From assembly GCA_016286055.1 (NCBI GenBank), contig JAEERW010000007.1, positions 93,766 to 157,765 on the forward strand: 64,000 nucleotides of DNA, written 5' to 3'. Position 1 is the stretch's first letter, and every line of letters begins with the position of its first letter. The stretch is from Bacteroidales bacterium. Its GTDB lineage: Bacteria; Bacteroidota; Bacteroidia; Bacteroidales; UBA3824. Shown here piece by piece: positions 1 through 8,560 of this stretch. A program made the position numbers and the translations under genes. Below the pieces are notes generated by a model that was not told where the DNA came from, did no database searches, and saw only the letters and a program-made list of their open reading frames with translations.

Positions 1-2
1 GA

Positions 3-635
3 AAGCAATACCAAGCATACATCAACGATATTAATAACCAACCATTAACCCAAGATACGGGGAATACTCCAAATGATAATAATACAACTTCAGATAAAGA
101 AGTTAATTTTGGGTGTGTTGTTGCTATTGTTGCAATAATTGGACTATATGCTTCTGTTGGTTTTATACAAAAATATGTATACACACATTCCGACTTTGCG
201 TGGATTGCTGTCGTTGTATTTGTAATTATCTCATTAATAGGATTATACATTTACCACAAAAAAACTCAATATACATACATTCCACGACCAAAAAGCGTAA
301 AATTTGTAAATACCAAAACGCCATCACCGAAGCAAACAAAAACGAAGGAAGCAACCGAAACCGTTTCGATTGATGGCAAACGCAAATGTCCGCATTGTGG
401 ACGAACCATACCTATAACCAACAACAAATGTCCCTTTTGCCACAAGCCAATTGTATTGTTTAAAATGGGAAATGGCATAATGCCAATCAAAGATTCACAT
501 CAACTCATATTCTCAAAATATCATTACGAACCCGAAGACGAAACACGTAAAAATATAGTGGTAGTAATATGGAGTATAATTGGAACTATAGCAATTATTT
601 ACTTTTATATGTCGATTATTGATTCATGTAATTAA
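3..635 (+). CDS. Membrane zinc-ribbon protein, 5' end outside window
   Basis: The reading frame is open from the left edge, so only the last 210 residues are seen and the start is missing. Visible residues 36-58 and 64-84 are hydrophobic and likely span the membrane; a third span lies near 184-206. A zinc ribbon of two CxxC pairs (C129, C132, C143, C146; CPHCG and CPFCH) lies between the second and third spans. Function is not recognised. The next gene starts 21 bases downstream and has the same mix of zinc ribbons and membrane spans, so the two probably belong to one operon and act together. Zinc ribbons of this kind are often structural, and nothing here shows catalysis. Confidence 0.75.
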   Translation, partial: KQYQAYINDINNQPLTQDTGNTPNDNNTTSDKEVNFGCVVAIVAIIGLYASVGFIQKYVYTHSDFAWIAVVVFVIISLIGLYIYHKKTQYTYIPRPKSVKFVNTKTPSPKQTKTKEATETVSIDGKRKCPHCGRTIPITNNKCPFCHKPIVLFKMGNGIMPIKDSHQLIFSKYHYEPEDETRKNIVVVIWSIIGTIAIIYFYMSIIDSCN

Positions 636-656
636 TCATTGCCAAACAACAACGAG

Positions 657-2429
657 ATGGAAGATATATTTATAACACATACATACAAAAAGCGAAAAAT
701 TCGTTACCGTTGGGACGATGTCAACGGCAAATATTGGTTTGTATGCAATGATGTAATAGATGCGTTGTGTGCCGGCGACAAAAATGCTTGGAATATTTGG
801 CGAGCGTTGAAAAAGATTTTAAAAGAAACATCGTTTTTTACCGAAATGAGTTACTACACGCTCAATGGCGAGCAAAAAACTATAAATGTAGTTGACTCAA
901 GAAATATTGAAGATATTCGCAGCCACATATCTCACACCGATCAACGTAAATTTATCGAATGGATCAATAATCCTATACCACAATCAATTATCGACCTTAC
1001 TGCGCTTGCCCTCAGCGATAGAATTCTTACCCCGTTAGAGCGCGAAACCATTATTGAGGCTGGCGTAAAAGAGGGTGTGCCCAAACAACACATTATTGAA
1101 TATATCGAAAACGAATACCGCGAACGCCTAAAATCGTATACCAAAGAAGAACTCCGCGACTGTCCGTTTTGTGGTGCGCAAATTCCGCTTGTGAGCGACG
1201 AATGTCTCTTTTGTGGCAAATCATTAGAGAATGTTGTCAAACCAATTAAAGTTAACCACAATCTTGAAGGCTCGGCTGCCGACATTATCCGTAACGAAAA
1301 CCTCATCTACGAGGAAAAACGTCATAATCTCAAAATCTGTCCCGACTGTGGTGCGCCTTTCCCGCTTATCAGCAATATCTGCCAATCGTGTGGATTTGTA
1401 TTGCACGAACAGCGAACCAACCAACTTAATATCAAAAGTCTGCTCATTAATATTCAGCAAAGTATCAACCGATTAAACAATACACGCGCCAAAGCACTTC
1501 AAGTAGTAGACTATTGGCTATACTATTTGATATTGGTAATCTGCGGATTTGGATTTATTACCGCCATAATGTTCGACAACGAGGCGGGCAAAACCATTAG
1601 TTTGATAGGTTTCTGCATAGGCATTGGATTCGTGGTTTTTGGTGAGGCGCAATTGCTCAACAACACAAAAACACCTATTCAAAAAACCGACGATGAGTAT
1701 TACAATGCAAAATACTCTCTCGAAATGTACACAAGGCAAGTTAAAACCCTCTATGGCAACAACCAAGAAGCAAAACAATTGCTAAAACATTTTAATGACC
1801 TCATCAACCAACACAAAGAGAAAAGGCAAAAACACCGCAAAAAAGTTTTGATTACTACTGCCATATCTTCATTGGTAATATGTGCGCTAACTATTTGGTT
1901 TATGGCGCAAAAAGAGGTAAAACCAACACAAAAAACATACAAAGAGTTGCCTCAAATCAATACCTCAATTACAAGTTTATCCAAATCATTAAGTCCCGAC
2001 CCTATAAACCACGGTGTAGAGCCGCGTCTCACCGATTATTTAGAATCACCCGACAGCGCAAACCTTTCGTTTATTGTTGCCGAATACCACCCCAATAATC
2101 ATCCTCAGCCATCTTACCGTTGGAAAATTAACAAACTAAAACTAAAAGGAACTGGCGTAAAAGACACTCATCATACCGTTGCCAATCATAGTATTGGTAT
2201 TACTCTGTTAAACAAAGATTTACAACCAATAAAGACTTTCGGTGGAAGCATTGTAAACTCCATCCAATATTGCGATTATCATTCAATTATGGGCAAAGGA
2301 TATGGTGAGTATTACGTAGACTTTTGGTCTTCAAACACCTCTGAATCAAAGGAAGAGATTGAAAAATTTTTTAAACGAGCAGTTTATTACACAATATATA
2401 CAACAAAACCTCAAGGAAATGGACAATAA
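657..2429 (+). CDS. BRO-N-like protein with two zinc ribbons and membrane anchor
   Basis: A 590-residue protein starting at ATG 657; a TTG at 639 is possible but weaker. Residues 1-115 resemble the BRO-N domain of phage antirepressor-type proteins: the pattern KYWFVCNDVIDAL, then WNIWRALKKILKE, a short segment, then VDSRNI and KFIEWI. Two zinc ribbons follow (about 169-187, CPFCG/CLFCG, and 228-246, CPDCG/CQSCG). Membrane spans lie near 287-306, 312-332 and 397-416, with a charged cytoplasmic stretch between the second and third and about 170 residues outside at the C-terminus. BRO-N domains usually sit on soluble DNA-binding proteins, so membrane anchoring is unusual. The BRO-N call is by eye; a structural role is the alternative. 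Confidence 0.7.
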   Translation: MEDIFITHTYKKRKIRYRWDDVNGKYWFVCNDVIDALCAGDKNAWNIWRALKKILKETSFFTEMSYYTLNGEQKTINVVDSRNIEDIRSHISHTDQRKFIEWINNPIPQSIIDLTALALSDRILTPLERETIIEAGVKEGVPKQHIIEYIENEYRERLKSYTKEELRDCPFCGAQIPLVSDECLFCGKSLENVVKPIKVNHNLEGSAADIIRNENLIYEEKRHNLKICPDCGAPFPLISNICQSCGFVLHEQRTNQLNIKSLLINIQQSINRLNNTRAKALQVVDYWLYYLILVICGFGFITAIMFDNEAGKTISLIGFCIGIGFVVFGEAQLLNNTKTPIQKTDDEYYNAKYSLEMYTRQVKTLYGNNQEAKQLLKHFNDLINQHKEKRQKHRKKVLITTAISSLVICALTIWFMAQKEVKPTQKTYKELPQINTSITSLSKSLSPDPINHGVEPRLTDYLESPDSANLSFIVAEYHPNNHPQPSYRWKINKLKLKGTGVKDTHHTVANHSIGITLLNKDLQPIKTFGGSIVNSIQYCDYHSIMGKGYGEYYVDFWSSNTSESKEEIEKFFKRAVYYTIYTTKPQGNGQ

Positions 2430-3306
2430 AGCAGATTTTCACAACATACAAACAGAGTTAGAAAAGCATCTTGTGAAATACAAAAATGCTTTTCCGAAAA
2501 ATTTTACGCAGTTTGTGCGCACCGATTTGCTCATAATACCCATTATTGTTACAGTTATTACCATAATTGCTTGTATTAATTATAGTTACCTACCGCTTTT
2601 AATTCTGATTCCCACACTTATTATTACAATATATTTTTACAAATTCAACGATATAGGCAAAAAACTTACCTACGAACTCAACAATTATAAAGATAATTTA
2701 GAATCTATAAGGCAAGAAATCAACAGTATAGATACAAGCGAAGTAGAGGATTATCCCGATGTAAAAAACTATCTCGAAAACTATTTCAACGAACTTGAGG
2801 CTGTTACTCAATACAAATACATTTTAGCCAACAAATATCTGAAAATAAAAAAGATAGCAATGTTGATAATTTGTATCATTAGCGGCATTTGCATTTTTAG
2901 TATCGTTGCCAAAAATATTAATGACACTAATGTAAAATCCTCCGAAAAACTAAACCCCCAGTCGATGATAGCCACCATACCACCGACAGACACTGCGAAT
3001 CTACAGCCAATCAATTTATATTTATTTGACAAAGACGCTGCTGTATTGGCATTTAAAACATCTAACCTAAACAATTTATTAAAAGGTAAGATATACCGTA
3101 TAACCATCGTTGACCACAATGGCAAACCTGCAAATAATATCCCTTATATTGATTTTATTTACAAAAATCAACAAATCGTATACTCCTATCCTATTGCCAA
3201 CGATGCCGAAAACAACATCTACGAAATCAACAAACGCATCAACTATCTACGCCACAACGCCGACCAACTAAAATACACCGTAGAATTATTAAAATGGTTT
3301 AGATAA
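2419..3306 (+). CDS. Membrane protein paired with the upstream gene
   Basis: Starting at ATG 2419 this is 295 residues and overlaps the upstream stop codon by 11 bases, which suggests translational coupling; an ATG at 2359 would overlap by 71 bases and is less likely. Two hydrophobic spans (about 37-53 and 56-74), a charged helical region (75-145) and a third span (146-164) precede an external domain of about 130 residues. This order (two spans, charged helical part, one span, external domain) repeats the C-terminal half of the upstream protein, so the two may be distant paralogues without shared N-terminal domains. No family recognised. The gene ends 40 bases before the end of the convergent leucine-rich repeat gene. 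Confidence 0.75.
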   Translation: MDNKADFHNIQTELEKHLVKYKNAFPKNFTQFVRTDLLIIPIIVTVITIIACINYSYLPLLILIPTLIITIYFYKFNDIGKKLTYELNNYKDNLESIRQEINSIDTSEVEDYPDVKNYLENYFNELEAVTQYKYILANKYLKIKKIAMLIICIISGICIFSIVAKNINDTNVKSSEKLNPQSMIATIPPTDTANLQPINLYLFDKDAAVLAFKTSNLNNLLKGKIYRITIVDHNGKPANNIPYIDFIYKNQQIVYSYPIANDAENNIYEINKRINYLRHNADQLKYTVELLKWFR

Positions 3307-3346
3307 CATCTATCAAAAAAATGGATATATATTGCAAATTATTCCC

Positions 3347-4702
3347 CTACTCCCCCACCACCTTATCCCTCATCTCCTCGGGTAAAAGTGGGCGCACGGT
3401 GTCAATGCAGCCAAAGGGAACTACTATGCGTGCAATTTTGGTGCAATCCTCAAAGGCGTCTTCGCCAATCGACAACAGTCCTGAGGAAAGGTTCAGGGTT
3501 TCGGCGTTGACAAGTTCCGCACAGGCGTAGGGCGCGATATTCTGAATAATGTCAGGTAGGGTTATCCACTGGTTTCCTATGCCCCAATGCGACACAAGAG
3601 TGTAAGTGGCGTAGTCGATAAGCATATTGTCCTCAACAATAAAACGTGGCGAACGCGACTCTACATTCAGCGCAGACACACACCCTGCAAACACACCTCC
3701 ACCTATCTCGTTAAGCGATTCGGGCAGCACCACGTGGCTTAGTTGCGAACAGAATGCAAACGCCTTTGATCCAAGATATTCCAACCCCTGAGGCAGAATC
3801 ACCTCGCTCAGATGCCAACTTCCTTGAAAAGCCTCATCGCCTATCTCCTTTACAGTTGGCGGAAGTTCCAGAGTTTCAAGCGAATCGCAGGCATAAAAGG
3901 CGTTACAACTGATAAATTCAAGATTTTTAGACCAAGTGATATTTTTGAGAGCACCGCAGTGAGAAAACGCCTCCGCGCCTATCACCGTTACAGTGTCGGG
4001 AATCACAATGCTTTCAAGTTTTGAGCAAAGTTCAAAACTATTGTTGCCGAGATATTTTAGACTATTGCCGAGGTGAATATTTACAAGGTGGTCGCAAAGC
4101 GAAAAAGCGTGGTTGCCAACCACTCGGACGTTTTCGGGCAGCGTTACCTCAGTGAGAAACTTGCAGCTGAAAAACACATAGTCGTCGATGATTTCGATTT
4201 CGTCGGGAACGGTAAACACAGAATCAGTGCCGAGATAAGCCAAAAGCATTTTGTTTTTACGGTCGATTAGCATCTTGTTTTCAAACACCAATTCAGGGTC
4301 TTGCGAATCAATCTCCAAATTATAACAGGCACGAAACGCCCCCCACCCCAAAAGATTTAAATCGGGTGGAATATTCACGTATTTGAGACACTTGCATCCT
4401 GAAAACGCACCGCCGCCAATCAGTTTTACCGATGGAGGAATTGTAACACGCTCCAAACGATTGCAGTTTTCCATATTGCCGTCGAATATGATAAACGCCT
4501 CGGCGCAGATAATCTCGGTGCCGGGCTGAACCATATAGTCGGTTACATTCGGGTCGGTAAATCGGATAAGTTTTTTGCCGTCGGGCGAATAGAGCACGCC
4601 GTACATATCCTTAACGGCAGTATCAAAATCCTCAGCGGTAGTGCCTGTGGACTCCATCATCGCGTAAAACTGTTCTTCGGTGATTTCCTCGTTCTCGTCC
4701 AT
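3347..4702 (-). CDS. BspA-type leucine-rich repeat protein (LRR_5)
   Basis: A 451-residue protein built almost entirely of BspA/LRR_5 repeats of about 23 residues, with the usual pattern of I-P-x-x-V-x-x-I-G-x-x-A-F-x-x-C (for example VTIPPSVKLIGGGAFSGC). Around a dozen repeats run from about residue 75 to 430. The first 60 residues are acidic and non-repetitive. There is no signal peptide or membrane segment at the chosen start, so it looks cytoplasmic, unlike the cell-surface BspA proteins; a missed upstream exported start is unlikely because the chemoreceptor gene ends 38 bases upstream. It is probably co-transcribed with that chemoreceptor. LRR_5 proteins bind other proteins; the partner is unknown. 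Confidence 0.85.
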   Translation of the reverse strand: MDENEEITEEQFYAMMESTGTTAEDFDTAVKDMYGVLYSPDGKKLIRFTDPNVTDYMVQPGTEIICAEAFIIFDGNMENCNRLERVTIPPSVKLIGGGAFSGCKCLKYVNIPPDLNLLGWGAFRACYNLEIDSQDPELVFENKMLIDRKNKMLLAYLGTDSVFTVPDEIEIIDDYVFFSCKFLTEVTLPENVRVVGNHAFSLCDHLVNIHLGNSLKYLGNNSFELCSKLESIVIPDTVTVIGAEAFSHCGALKNITWSKNLEFISCNAFYACDSLETLELPPTVKEIGDEAFQGSWHLSEVILPQGLEYLGSKAFAFCSQLSHVVLPESLNEIGGGVFAGCVSALNVESRSPRFIVEDNMLIDYATYTLVSHWGIGNQWITLPDIIQNIAPYACAELVNAETLNLSSGLLSIGEDAFEDCTKIARIVVPFGCIDTVRPLLPEEMRDKVVGE

Positions 4703-4740
4703 AAGATTGTGAATCAGTCGGTAGTAATATTTTATTTAAT

Positions 4741-6561
4741 CTAAACCTTAAAGAATTTGATAATCTCTTGGAGACGTTCTGATTGCTGCATAAGGTTAGT
4801 GCTGCTCGATGCCATTTCGTCGGAAATGGTAACAAACTGCTGAATACCAGAATTGAAACGTTGCACAGCGGTGTTGATTTGAGCACCACCCGAAGCCTGT
4901 TCGCGGCTCGACTGTGCAATTTCGTTAACAAGCACCGTGGTTTTTTCTATCTCGGGCAGCATCTTAGAGAAAACATTGCCAGTGAGTTTAGCTATATTTA
5001 CGCCTCCCGCACTCACTGCGTCGATATCCTTGGCAGCAGATGCACATTTTTCGGCGAGTTTGCGCACCTCGGCAGCCACCACAGCAAAACCTTTGCCGTG
5101 TTCACCTGCACGTGCGGCCTCCACTGCGGCGTTGAGAGCGAGTATGTTGGTTTGGAACGCTATGTCGTCAATAATAGAAATCTTCTGGGCAATTTCGGTA
5201 ATTACCGTAACGGTCTTTTTGGCAGCCTCATCGCACTCACGAATCGACTTGGCTGTGGAATTAGCAATTTTCTCCGACTTGGCAGCGTTTTGGCTGTTCT
5301 GATCTATCGACGAAGCCATCTCGTTGATGGCGCTGCTAATTTCCTCGGCAGAGGTGGCCTGTTCGTTGGCGTTAGTACTCATCTGCTGGCTGACACGGTT
5401 AAGTTCGCTGGCGGCAGTGGCTATTGCTTTCGAACTCTCTGAAATAGAGCGCACTATATCGGTAAGAGTATCCTTCATATCAGCCATCGAATTGTTGAGT
5501 TTCGACATTTCAGAATCGCCCTCAGAATGTTCAAAAAAGGTGGTAAGGTCGCCCGAAGCGAGTTGCATAGTTTTGTTGGTATTGTTGCGCAATCCATTGG
5601 TAATAATGGAGGAACAAGTAACCAAGAAAAATATCACCACAGCCAAAACAATCACCACGAGAGTATACCCCACAACACGAGTCTCTTTTGTAGTGGTTTC
5701 GATATCCTCGGCACGTTTAGCCGAAAGACGCTCCACCACATCGCTGAGTAGCACAGTATGTTTTTTAAGGGTCAAACTCACATCAGGCAGTTTAAACAAC
5801 GCCTCGCGCATACCAAGCGAATTATTAAACACTACGGAACTTTTCGACAAGTAATCCTGCTTAATTTTGGTAATCTGAGCATATTCGCGTTTCAGGTCGG
5901 GGTCAAAATCGGTATTGGCGAGATTTTTTTCTATGGCAGAATTCTCGTTGAGGTATTCGTCAAGAAGGATATCATCGTTGGTGACGACAGGCATCGCAAG
6001 TAGTTTGTTCAAAAGCATATTACGGCGCAGCTGCTCACTTGCAAGAGCATATTTCGGGATAGATCTGATTCGTTTGTAAAATTTATCTACACGGCCTTCA
6101 TAATCCTTCTGCATGGCAGTAAGTTCTGCATTGGCCTGTTCTGTTTCCTTGTTGGTGTTTTCCACAAGTGAGTACAAGCTATCGAGAAGATTGTAAACAG
6201 TTTTAACGGAATCATACGCACTACTCAATTCGGGAGGTACAGGGGCGCTTTCTACTAAATTGACAAGTTCGGCAAATTCGGTTCGAGTGATGTTGTAGGA
6301 TTCGGCTGTGGTGCGACGGGCATCTTCAGACATTGCGGTGTTGAGCAGTTCTTGAAACGCCGACACATTATTACTCAAGTAGTTGACCAAATCATTAGAT
6401 GTGTGCATCATAGGCACATATCGGTTAACAAGTTTCTGTGAGGTTTCGTTAAGTGAGCCCAAAATAATAATCGGGATAATAGATAACACCATCAGCGGCA
6501 CCACCGCAACGGCAAAAGCGATACCCAACTGGGTTCTTATTTTTAAGTTTTTGAATTTCAT
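4741..6561 (-). CDS. Methyl-accepting chemotaxis protein
   Basis: A 606-residue transmembrane chemoreceptor. Residues 11-35 form the first span, about 36-296 a helical external sensor region, and 297-319 the second span, followed by a HAMP linker (about 320-370) and a long helical signalling domain. The hairpin tip that contacts CheA and CheW is clear at about 461-500 ([20 protein letters not shown], then [17 protein letters not shown]). There is no C-terminal methyltransferase-binding pentapeptide; the protein ends in EIIKFFKV. No che genes are in this window, so its partners must be elsewhere. It is followed closely by the leucine-rich repeat gene and has a promoter match at 6631-6638. Confidence 0.93.
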   Translation of the reverse strand: MKFKNLKIRTQLGIAFAVAVVPLMVLSIIPIIILGSLNETSQKLVNRYVPMMHTSNDLVNYLSNNVSAFQELLNTAMSEDARRTTAESYNITRTEFAELVNLVESAPVPPELSSAYDSVKTVYNLLDSLYSLVENTNKETEQANAELTAMQKDYEGRVDKFYKRIRSIPKYALASEQLRRNMLLNKLLAMPVVTNDDILLDEYLNENSAIEKNLANTDFDPDLKREYAQITKIKQDYLSKSSVVFNNSLGMREALFKLPDVSLTLKKHTVLLSDVVERLSAKRAEDIETTTKETRVVGYTLVVIVLAVVIFFLVTCSSIITNGLRNNTNKTMQLASGDLTTFFEHSEGDSEMSKLNNSMADMKDTLTDIVRSISESSKAIATAASELNRVSQQMSTNANEQATSAEEISSAINEMASSIDQNSQNAAKSEKIANSTAKSIRECDEAAKKTVTVITEIAQKISIIDDIAFQTNILALNAAVEAARAGEHGKGFAVVAAEVRKLAEKCASAAKDIDAVSAGGVNIAKLTGNVFSKMLPEIEKTTVLVNEIAQSSREQASGGAQINTAVQRFNSGIQQFVTISDEMASSSTNLMQQSERLQEIIKFFKV

Positions 6562-6630
6562 GGTTGTTGATGTGTTTTTTTAATAGTTCGATAAACAAAA
6601 ACTAAGCCGAAAAAAAAAACTTGGCATCTA

Positions 6631-6638
6631 CAAATATA
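6631..6638 (-). promoter_or_regulatory. Promoter -7 element for chemoreceptor gene
   Basis: The minus strand reads TATATTTG, matching the Bacteroidota TAnnTTTG element, 70 bases before the chemoreceptor start codon. No clear TTTG element is seen 19-20 bases upstream. Confidence 0.6.
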
Positions 6639-6894
6639 CGAAAATTATCGGAAAAAAGATTGACAGAAAAAGTGTTTTATGGCAAATTTTAACAGTTTTG
6701 ACCAAAAATTTGAATAGCTCCCTAACTACCATTACCAAGCGGCAACCTCTATTCCCACATCCCAGCCGGAGAGTTAGATATAATATCAAGAGGCACAGAG
6801 CGTTGTATATTGTTGTTATTTGTATTGCAACTTAAAAACAAAGTAGCAGAGTGATATATTTTGAAATCATATTATTAGAATCAAGATTGAGGGA

Positions 6895-6902
6895 CAAAGA
6901 TA
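6895..6902 (-). promoter_or_regulatory. Possible promoter -7 element
   Basis: The minus strand reads TATCTTTG just downstream of the broken gene at 6934-7709. It points towards the chemoreceptor, which starts more than 300 bases away. Confidence 0.4.
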
Positions 6903-6933
6903 AATAACAATATGGGGAAACACCATAATTATT

Positions 6934-7709
6934 TTACATCCTAATATCCCTTACACAAATCTGTCCGTTAAATATAAGTTCGATATTTTGGGCACGGTAG
7001 TCTATCGGCGGAAAAAAGAGGGCGAAATCAGTTTTTGAGTTACTTGAAACGCTAATCGTCTTAGGCGACAAAGGTATGCCCGAAGCGTTTTTCAGGTTGT
7101 ATTTTTCGCCATTTGCCATAATGTAACAGTCTGATAGAGAAACCGACAAATTGTACTCGCTGTCGGCAAGGCTGTGATATCGGCAATAGAATACTGTTTC
7201 GTCGGTGTTAAACTCAATATCAAAAATCACAAACGCCTTAGTGCTATCAAATACGGGTTTCATCAAACCGTCTTTAAGAGTTTTGCGCTTCAGTTTTAAA
7301 CCGAAAATGCCTAACCCCTCCTGCTCCACAAAGTCGATAGTTTCGGGGGAATCGGTTATGGGCTCAAATTCCAAACAAAAGTCCACCTGAGTACCTTTCC
7401 CACCTGGAAAATATTCGGGCACATCTTCATATTCACCTGATTCTAGATTATTTACACCATCAGGAATAGAATATGCTTTAATAAGGTTGTAGTCTTTACC
7501 ATCCGCCACAATGTGCACAGAAGGCGAATTTGCTACAGGAACTGCCATAAGAGAGTCGTCAGAAATATTTACGGCATGGAAATCTACAACAGTGCGGTCA
7601 TCGTCGATACGTATAGCCTTTATAAATGCGAACCCGTCGTTAAAATAGGCGTTGCTGCTGTATTCGGGATCTTACCTGGTGAAACACTATTTTGTGATGT
7701 TGCTAACAC
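6934..7709 (-). pseudogene. Frame-broken two-repeat protein of unknown function
   Basis: The frame is open from 7671 to the stop at 6934 (245 codons), but its first in-frame ATG is at 7548, 41 codons in. The codons above that ATG encode sequence (FAFIKAIRIDDDRTVVDF) that matches a second copy inside the same protein (AFVIFDIEFNTDETVFYC), so they are real coding sequence: the protein is a tandem duplication of a domain of about 100 residues. A second frame carrying GTG 7709 and ending ...NSVSPGK joins it exactly if one base is missing near 7671-7676. I therefore read it as one gene with a one-base frameshift, or a truncated gene. If translated as is, it would start at 7548 with half of the first repeat lost. 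Family not recognised; no export signal seen. Confidence 0.55.
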
Positions 7710-7733
7710 AATCGTATGTTTATAATTACAATG

Positions 7734-7741
7734 CAAATATA
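7734..7741 (-). promoter_or_regulatory. Promoter -7 element for the broken gene
   Basis: The minus strand reads TATATTTG about 25 bases before the candidate GTG start at 7709. It is back to back with the plus-strand promoter at 7793-7800 and supports the idea that the gene once began upstream of 7548. Confidence 0.55.
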
Positions 7742-7792
7742 TAAAAAGATACGAATAAAAGGCTGACAAATAAAAAAAATCATATATTTGCA

Positions 7793-7800
7793 ATCAAAGG
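7793..7800 (+). promoter_or_regulatory. Promoter -7 element for PPC/CHAT gene pair
   Basis: TATATTTG matches the TAnnTTTG element 51 bases before ATG 7852; it likely drives both the PPC-like gene and the TPR-CHAT gene. Confidence 0.6.
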
Positions 7801-7851
7801 CAGACATAAAAACGAATTTCCAATTACATTTACCAAAAAGACATTAATAGT

Positions 7852-8517
7852 ATGAAAAGATTAGTTTTATTAACAGCATTATTGTACGTTGCGCTAACTA
7901 CTTGTGCCCAAGACTATTTAAACGAGGAAGACAAAGAACCTGCAGGACCAATACCTTCAAAAGTTGAAGAGTTAAGACTTATCTATAGTCTGTCAAAGTA
8001 CGGACACAAAAACAAAGATGCAATATCGCTTATTACCGCAGCACAGATTTTAAAACAAAGTAAATATAGATTACCAGATTTAACCGTTGAAAAACTACTT
8101 GACGAAGCAAAAACGTATGCCAATGGTGACGATGACTTATTATCCCAAATCAAAAAAACAGAAGACGGTACTTTTAACCCCAATAAATCAGACCATAATA
8201 TTATTGGCGAAAGAACATACGAACATGGTGCTGTAGGAGAACAGAAATACTCGTTGGATATGATTAATGCTTATTCTACCGACACATATAAAATACGATT
8301 TAAAGAAAACCAAAAAGCAATAGTGCATGTAAACGGCGTAGGGCTCACCGACATCGACCTTTATATCTACGACTCAAACGACAACCTCATCACCTCCGAC
8401 ACCTCCGATTCCGACAATTGCGAATGCACATGGATTCCCAAATGGACCGGAATTTTCACCATCCGCATCAAAAACCGAGGAAGTATGTACAACCTTTACT
8501 ATATGCAGACTAACTAA
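7852..8517 (+). CDS. Secreted protein with PPC-like C-terminal domain
   Basis: A 221-residue protein with a signal peptide (MKRLVLLTALLYVALTTCAQ) likely cut after residue 19, so exported to the periplasm or beyond. Residues 21-130 are helical and not recognised. Residues 140-221 look like a bacterial pre-peptidase C-terminal (PPC) type beta-sandwich: YKIRFKENQKAIVHVNG, then TDIDLYIYDSNDN and a final TGIFTIRIKNRG with an aromatic end. PPC domains usually hang on secreted peptidases. Here it stands alone, 43 bases upstream of a secreted caspase-like CHAT protein on the same strand, so it may be that protein's partner or substrate. That link is inference from position. Confidence 0.8.
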   Translation: MKRLVLLTALLYVALTTCAQDYLNEEDKEPAGPIPSKVEELRLIYSLSKYGHKNKDAISLITAAQILKQSKYRLPDLTVEKLLDEAKTYANGDDDLLSQIKKTEDGTFNPNKSDHNIIGERTYEHGAVGEQKYSLDMINAYSTDTYKIRFKENQKAIVHVNGVGLTDIDLYIYDSNDNLITSDTSDSDNCECTWIPKWTGIFTIRIKNRGSMYNLYYMQTN

Positions 8518-8560
8518 ACTCTAATGATAATCGGAAGGCGTTTCCGGACAACTAATCAAA

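Larger units (their letters stand above)
6562..6933. other. Intergenic stretch upstream of the chemoreceptor
   Basis: This 372-base AT-rich stretch carries two minus-strand TAnnTTTG promoter matches (6631-6638 and 6895-6902). I see no convincing gene, RNA or repeat in it. The outer promoter would give the chemoreceptor a leader of over 300 bases or drive an unrecognised transcript. Confidence 0.5.

Noticed and set aside
6660..6760. Short minus-strand open frame of about 34 codons in the chemoreceptor leader
   Set aside because: Too short, without motif or supporting start context.
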